This document shows, in pieces, positions 24,077 to 27,353 of a stretch of 27,353 nt of DNA. Source of the stretch: Thiodiazotropha sp037382205 (lineage in GTDB: Bacteria > Pseudomonadota > Gammaproteobacteria > Chromatiales > Chromatiaceae); assembly GCA_037382205.1 (NCBI GenBank), contig JARRQD010000050.1:1-27353 (forward strand), written 5' to 3'. The first letter of the stretch is position 1, and each line of letters starts with the position of its first letter. The notes beneath the pieces are model-generated. The model searched no databases. It was not told where the DNA came from and saw only the letters and a list, made by a program, of their open reading frames with translations. Both the position numbers and the translations under genes were made by a program.

Positions 24077-24985
24077 ATGCATGTAACACTCCGTCAACTT
24101 AAAGTTTTTGAAACCGTCGCCGTCCATCTCAACTACACTCAGGCAGCCAAGGCGCTGCATTTGAGTCAGCCTGCCGTGTCGATGCAGGTCAAACAACTTG
24201 AGGAGTCGGTGGGTATGCCCCTGTTTGAGCACACCGGTAAAAAGATCCAGCTGACCGAGGTGGGTCGGGAAGTGCATCAATACACCCGCACGATTTTCCG
24301 GACCTTTGAAGAGATGGAGGAGGTGGTAGCCGCCCTGAAAGGGCTGGATACCGGCCATTTGAATGTTGCGGTGGCCAGTACTGTCAACTATTTCGCCCCC
24401 AGGCTGCTGGCGGCCTTCAGTCGCCGCTTTCCCGGTATCAATCTTCGCCTGGATGTGACCAACCGGGAGCGCTTGATGGCCCTGTTGCAGAACAATGAGA
24501 TCGATCTGGTGCTGATGGGGCATCCCCCGGAGGACATCGATCTTGAGTTCAAACCCTTCATGGATAATCCGCTGGTGGTGATTGCACCACCTGGGCATCC
24601 GCTGCAGGAGCAGCGGAATATTCCGGCCAAACGCTTAAGTGAGGAGGTTTTTATCATGCGTGAAGCGGGTTCAGGTACGAGGTTGGCGATGGAGCGCTAC
24701 TTCGATGAGCAGCAGATTGAGATCAGCACCGGTATGCGGATGACCCGTAATGAAGCGATCAAACAGGCAGTTCGCGCCGGCATGGGGCTGGGGGTTGTTT
24801 CCACCCATACCATCGAGCTGGAGCTTGAGACAGGGCGACTTGTGGTGCTCGATATTGAAGGCTTTCCTCTGCAGCGCCACTGGTATCTGGTTTATCGAAA
24901 AAACAAACGGTTATCTCCGGCAGCCCGAGCTTTTTTCGATTTCGTGATGAACGAGGCTCAGCGTATCCGAGATGAGCCGGTTTGA
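24077..24985 (+). CDS. cbbR: CbbR, LysR-type regulator of the RuBisCO operon
   Basis: This 302-residue LysR-family protein has an N-terminal winged helix-turn-helix at about residues 1-60 (Thr-Gln-Ala-Ala-Lys-Ala-Leu-His-Leu-Ser-Gln-Pro-Ala-Val-Ser). A linker helix and a two-lobed effector domain from about 90 follow. Divergence from cbbL and family likeness identify it as CbbR, which activates Calvin-cycle genes in response to metabolites such as RuBP, PEP or NADPH in studied bacteria. The ribosome site is weak. It is the only LysR-type gene in the window, and similar 19-base sites stand before cbbL and cbbM, so it probably controls both. The effector cannot be read from sequence. Confidence 0.93.
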   Translation: MHVTLRQLKVFETVAVHLNYTQAAKALHLSQPAVSMQVKQLEESVGMPLFEHTGKKIQLTEVGREVHQYTRTIFRTFEEMEEVVAALKGLDTGHLNVAVASTVNYFAPRLLAAFSRRFPGINLRLDVTNRERLMALLQNNEIDLVLMGHPPEDIDLEFKPFMDNPLVVIAPPGHPLQEQRNIPAKRLSEEVFIMREAGSGTRLAMERYFDEQQIEISTGMRMTRNEAIKQAVRAGMGLGVVSTHTIELELETGRLVVLDIEGFPLQRHWYLVYRKNKRLSPAARAFFDFVMNEAQRIRDEPV

Positions 24986-25008
24986 ATGCAGGTTTGGTGG
25001 CGAAAGGG

Positions 25009-25014
25009 TATAAT
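25009..25014 (+). promoter_or_regulatory. Possible -10 box for dxs
   Basis: A perfect TATAAT lies 190 bases before dxs, just past the cbbR stop codon. No convincing -35 stands 16-18 bases upstream. The long leader (about 25021-25203) has a small hairpin (CCCAG near 25046 with CTGGG) and no riboswitch motif that I recognise. Confidence 0.35.
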
Positions 25015-25203
25015 CAACGTTCATAGTCTTCTGCGTTCAGCATTCCCAGTTCAAGCTGGGGCGGTTCTGTGACAAGCAGGGAGATCAGAGGGCTTTGGGA
25101 CTTCTGCCGATTCTCGATTCGATCATAGGTTTCTGCAGTAGCGAGGCAGCCAGGCAGAGGGCGGCCTCATTTTCAACTGTGACACCAAGGAGCCATCCAA
25201 ATC

Positions 25204-27114
25204 ATGTTAGATCAGGGCACCACGGGTAGCACGCCTAAGCACATGGGTGACTATCCCATCCTGAACCAAGTTAACTACCCAGGCGATCTGCGCAAGCTGG
25301 ATCCGGTCAAGCTGCGCCCGCTGGCGTTGGAAATACGTCGATTTTTAATCGACAGCGTCTCCCAGACCGGCGGCCATCTGGCGGCCGGATTGGGTGTGGT
25401 GGAGTTGACCATTGCACTACACTATGTGTTCAACACGCCCTATGACCGGTTGGTCTGGGATGTAGGGCACCAGGCTTATCCACACAAGATTCTCACCGGA
25501 CGACGCGATCGGATGGCGAGCCTGAGAAAGAAAGGTGGAATATCCGGTTTTCCCAAGCGCAGTGAGAGTGAATATGACGCCTTTGGTACCGGTCACTCCA
25601 GCACCTCGATCGGTGCTGCTCTGGGGATGGCTGTGGCTGCCAAACAGAAGGGGGAGAATCGCAAGGTTGTAGCGATTATCGGTGATGGTGCGATGGGTGC
25701 CGGCATGGCCTTCGAGGCGCTCAATCATGCAGGCGCCCTGGATCAGGATCTGCTGGTCATCCTCAATGATAACGATATGTCGATTTCAGAACCCGTAGGG
25801 GGCTTCAGCAACCACCTGGCAAAGCTGCTCTCCGGTAAGGTCTACACCAGCATGCGCGAAGGGGGAAAATCCGCCCTCAGCCATCTACCTCATCAATTGA
25901 GCGACCTGGTGGGTAAGTGGGAAGAGCACATGAAGGGCATGGTGATGCCGGGCACACTGTTCGAAGAGATGGGATTCAACTACATCGGTCCCATCGAAGG
26001 ACATGATTTCGATACCCTGATCACCACCCTGCACAACATGCGACATATGCGAGGCCCCCGTTTGCTGCATGTGGTGACCCAGAAGGGCAAGGGGTATATC
26101 CCAGCCGAGCAGGACCCCTGTGTCTACCATGGCGTCACACCCTTCGATCCAGCCACTGGGAAAATGGAGAAAAGCGCCTCTGGAAAGACCTATACCCAGG
26201 TATTTGGTGACTGGTTATGTGATACCGCCTCTCAGGATGAAAAGCTGGTGGCGATCACCCCGGCGATGAGTGAAGGCTCTGGAATGGTTGAGTACGCCAA
26301 ACGCTTTCCACAGCGCTATTTCGATGTGGGGATCGCCGAGCAACACGCACTTACCTTCGCCGCCGGGCTCGCCTGCGAGGGATTGAAACCGGTGGTGGCG
26401 ATCTACTCCAGCTTCTTGCAACGGGCCTACGATCAGTTGATCCACGATGTGGCTTTACAGAACCTGGATGTCACTCTGGCAGTGGACCGGGCCGGACAGG
26501 TTGGTGCGGATGGTGCAACCCATGCAGGCAGCTTCGATCTGAGTTATGCGCGGAGTCTGCCCAATATGGTGATCATGGCGCCCGGTGATGAACGAGAGTG
26601 CGATCGTCTGCTGCGGAGCGGTTACGAATACCCAGGGCCAGCGATGATTCGTTATCCCAGAGGGGTTGGTCCCGGTGTCGAGGTTGAAGCCGGAATGCCG
26701 GCTGTGGAGATTGGTCAGGGTGAGATCAGGCGCTCAGGAAAACAGGTGGCGCTGCTGGTATTTGGCAGCCTGCTTGCAACGGCTCAGCAGGTTGCTGATC
26801 ACCTAGACGCCAGCCTGGTGAATATGCGTTTCATCAAACCACTGGATGAACGTCTGGTGCGGGAGATGGCGACCAGTCATGAGATTCTGGTGACGATCGA
26901 GGAAAATGTGATTCAGGGCGGTGCTGGCTCGGCCGTCAATGAGTTTCTTGCTGCCGAAGCGATACAAGTCAATCTGATCAATCTGGGGCTGCCGGATCGA
27001 TATCTGGATCACGCCAGCCATCAACAGCAGTTGGCCGAGGCTGGGCTGGACTATGCGGGTATTCTGAGATCCATAGAGAGAGCCAGTCGTTTAAGTAAAT
27101 TGAAGCTGGTCTGA
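25204..27114 (+). CDS. dxs: 1-deoxy-D-xylulose-5-phosphate synthase
   Basis: This thiamine-diphosphate enzyme condenses pyruvate and glyceraldehyde-3-phosphate, the first step of the MEP isoprenoid pathway, which also feeds thiamine and pyridoxal synthesis. The 636 residues have the typical Gly-Gly-His at about 56-58, Asp-Val-Gly-His-Gln-Ala-Tyr-Pro-His-Lys, the ThDP/Mg motif Gly-Asp-Gly-Ala-Met-Gly-Ala-Gly at about 160, the catalytic Glu in Ile-Ala-Glu-Gln-His at about 378, and Asp-Arg-Ala-Gly-Gln-Val-Gly-Ala-Asp-Gly-Ala-Thr-His. An AAGGAG site lies 11 bases before ATG 25204. The ATG at 25246 fits the usual family N-terminus better but has no good ribosome site. No ispA is nearby; gloB follows within six bases. 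Confidence 0.96.
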   Translation: MLDQGTTGSTPKHMGDYPILNQVNYPGDLRKLDPVKLRPLALEIRRFLIDSVSQTGGHLAAGLGVVELTIALHYVFNTPYDRLVWDVGHQAYPHKILTGRRDRMASLRKKGGISGFPKRSESEYDAFGTGHSSTSIGAALGMAVAAKQKGENRKVVAIIGDGAMGAGMAFEALNHAGALDQDLLVILNDNDMSISEPVGGFSNHLAKLLSGKVYTSMREGGKSALSHLPHQLSDLVGKWEEHMKGMVMPGTLFEEMGFNYIGPIEGHDFDTLITTLHNMRHMRGPRLLHVVTQKGKGYIPAEQDPCVYHGVTPFDPATGKMEKSASGKTYTQVFGDWLCDTASQDEKLVAITPAMSEGSGMVEYAKRFPQRYFDVGIAEQHALTFAAGLACEGLKPVVAIYSSFLQRAYDQLIHDVALQNLDVTLAVDRAGQVGADGATHAGSFDLSYARSLPNMVIMAPGDERECDRLLRSGYEYPGPAMIRYPRGVGPGVEVEAGMPAVEIGQGEIRRSGKQVALLVFGSLLATAQQVADHLDASLVNMRFIKPLDERLVREMATSHEILVTIEENVIQGGAGSAVNEFLAAEAIQVNLINLGLPDRYLDHASHQQQLAEAGLDYAGILRSIERASRLSKLKLV

Positions 27115-27119
27115 GCTTG

Positions 27120-27353
27120 ATGTTGCAGATAAGCCCGATCAAAGCCTTTGATGACAACTATATCTGGGTGTTGAGAAAACCCGCTGCTGCCACTGCGGTT
27201 GCTGTGGATCCTGGGGACGAGAGTCCACTGCTCGAATGGCTGCGGGAAAACCAACTGCGACTGAGCGCAGTGTTGATCACGCATCACCACTATGATCATG
27301 TTGGCGGGATCCCGGAACTGAGTGCGGCTTTTCCTGGCCTGAGGGTCTACGGA
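27120..27353 (+). CDS. gloB: Hydroxyacylglutathione hydrolase (glyoxalase II), 5' part only
   Basis: The first 78 codons are present and the gene runs off the right edge. The N-terminus Ile-Ser-Pro-Ile-Lys-Ala-Phe-Asp-Asp-Asn-Tyr-Ile-Trp is typical of glyoxalase II. The metallo-beta-lactamase zinc motif Thr-His-His-His-Tyr-Asp-His (the THxHxDH pattern) is seen near residues 54-60. The enzyme hydrolyses S-lactoylglutathione to lactate and glutathione in methylglyoxal detoxification. The ATG at 27120 begins five bases after the dxs stop codon, which suggests one transcript. Family assignment is sure; completeness cannot be judged. Confidence 0.9.
   Translation, partial: MLQISPIKAFDDNYIWVLRKPAAATAVAVDPGDESPLLEWLRENQLRLSAVLITHHHYDHVGGIPELSAAFPGLRVYG

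Noticed and set aside
25021..25203. Thiamine (TPP) riboswitch in the dxs leader
   Set aside because: The conserved TPP-box sequences (CTGAGA and the ACCTGA part) are not present.
1..27353. CRISPR array, prophage or insertion sequence with transposase
   Set aside because: No regularly spaced direct repeats, phage genes, integrase or transposase frames were seen. The repeats found are inverted and non-coding.

Overview
The window looks like a chromosomal segment of a chemolithoautotrophic, probably sulfur-oxidising gammaproteobacterium. The gene families and layout recall Chromatiales/Sedimenticolaceae-type lineages, including free-living and symbiotic thiotrophs. This rests on a form IA RuBisCO operon with cbbQ and cbbO, a separate form II RuBisCO gene, a divergent cbbR, and an exosortase/VPxPA-CTERM system. 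The taxon is an inference from gene content; no rRNA is present. A run of six N (1781-1786) shows the source is a draft assembly.

Layout. 1-2.4 kb: a hairpin-rich repeat element, an unrecognised exported or anchored protein, two small membrane proteins (one interrupted by the N run) and an Mth938-domain protein. 2.5-6.3 kb: amino-acid metabolism (alaC-type aminotransferase, homoserine dehydrogenase, threonine synthase). 6.3-10.1 kb: a second hairpin element, an RpfE-like (COG4255) protein, an exosortase fused to an EpsI domain and an exosortase-locus polysaccharide deacetylase. 10.2-11.6 kb: cbbM on the minus strand with a clear terminator. 12.1-15.6 kb: a PhnD-type periplasmic binding protein overlapping a PAS-GGDEF-EAL gene that carries a frameshift. 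15.6-17.6 kb: a third hairpin element, a VPVPA-CTERM protein (likely exosortase substrate) and about 1.1 kb of gene-free DNA with REP-like palindromes. 17.6-18.4 kb: two coupled genes of unknown function that converge on cbbO. 18.4-23.9 kb: cbbL-cbbS-cbbQ-cbbO on the minus strand. 24.1-25.0 kb: cbbR. 25.2 kb to the end: dxs and the 5' part of gloB.

How the parts fit. CO2 fixation dominates: two RuBisCO forms, an AAA+/VWA activase pair next to form I, and one LysR-type regulator. The most useful observation is a near-identical 19-base, dyad-containing site (17/19 matches) upstream of both cbbL (in the cbbL-cbbR gap) and cbbM. It fits the published CbbR pattern TNA-N8-TNA, so one CbbR probably controls both RuBisCO forms from separate loci. 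Hairpins between cbbS and cbbQ, and between cbbQ and cbbO, suggest graded expression along the form I operon.

Other points of note are three related hairpin elements that share a core, a five-cysteine insertion in threonine synthase, the broken c-di-GMP gene, and a small exosortase locus whose probable substrate lies about 6 kb away. I found no clearly new multi-gene defence or metabolic system. The least explained coding parts are the pair at 17641-18411 and the small membrane proteins at 1268-2032.
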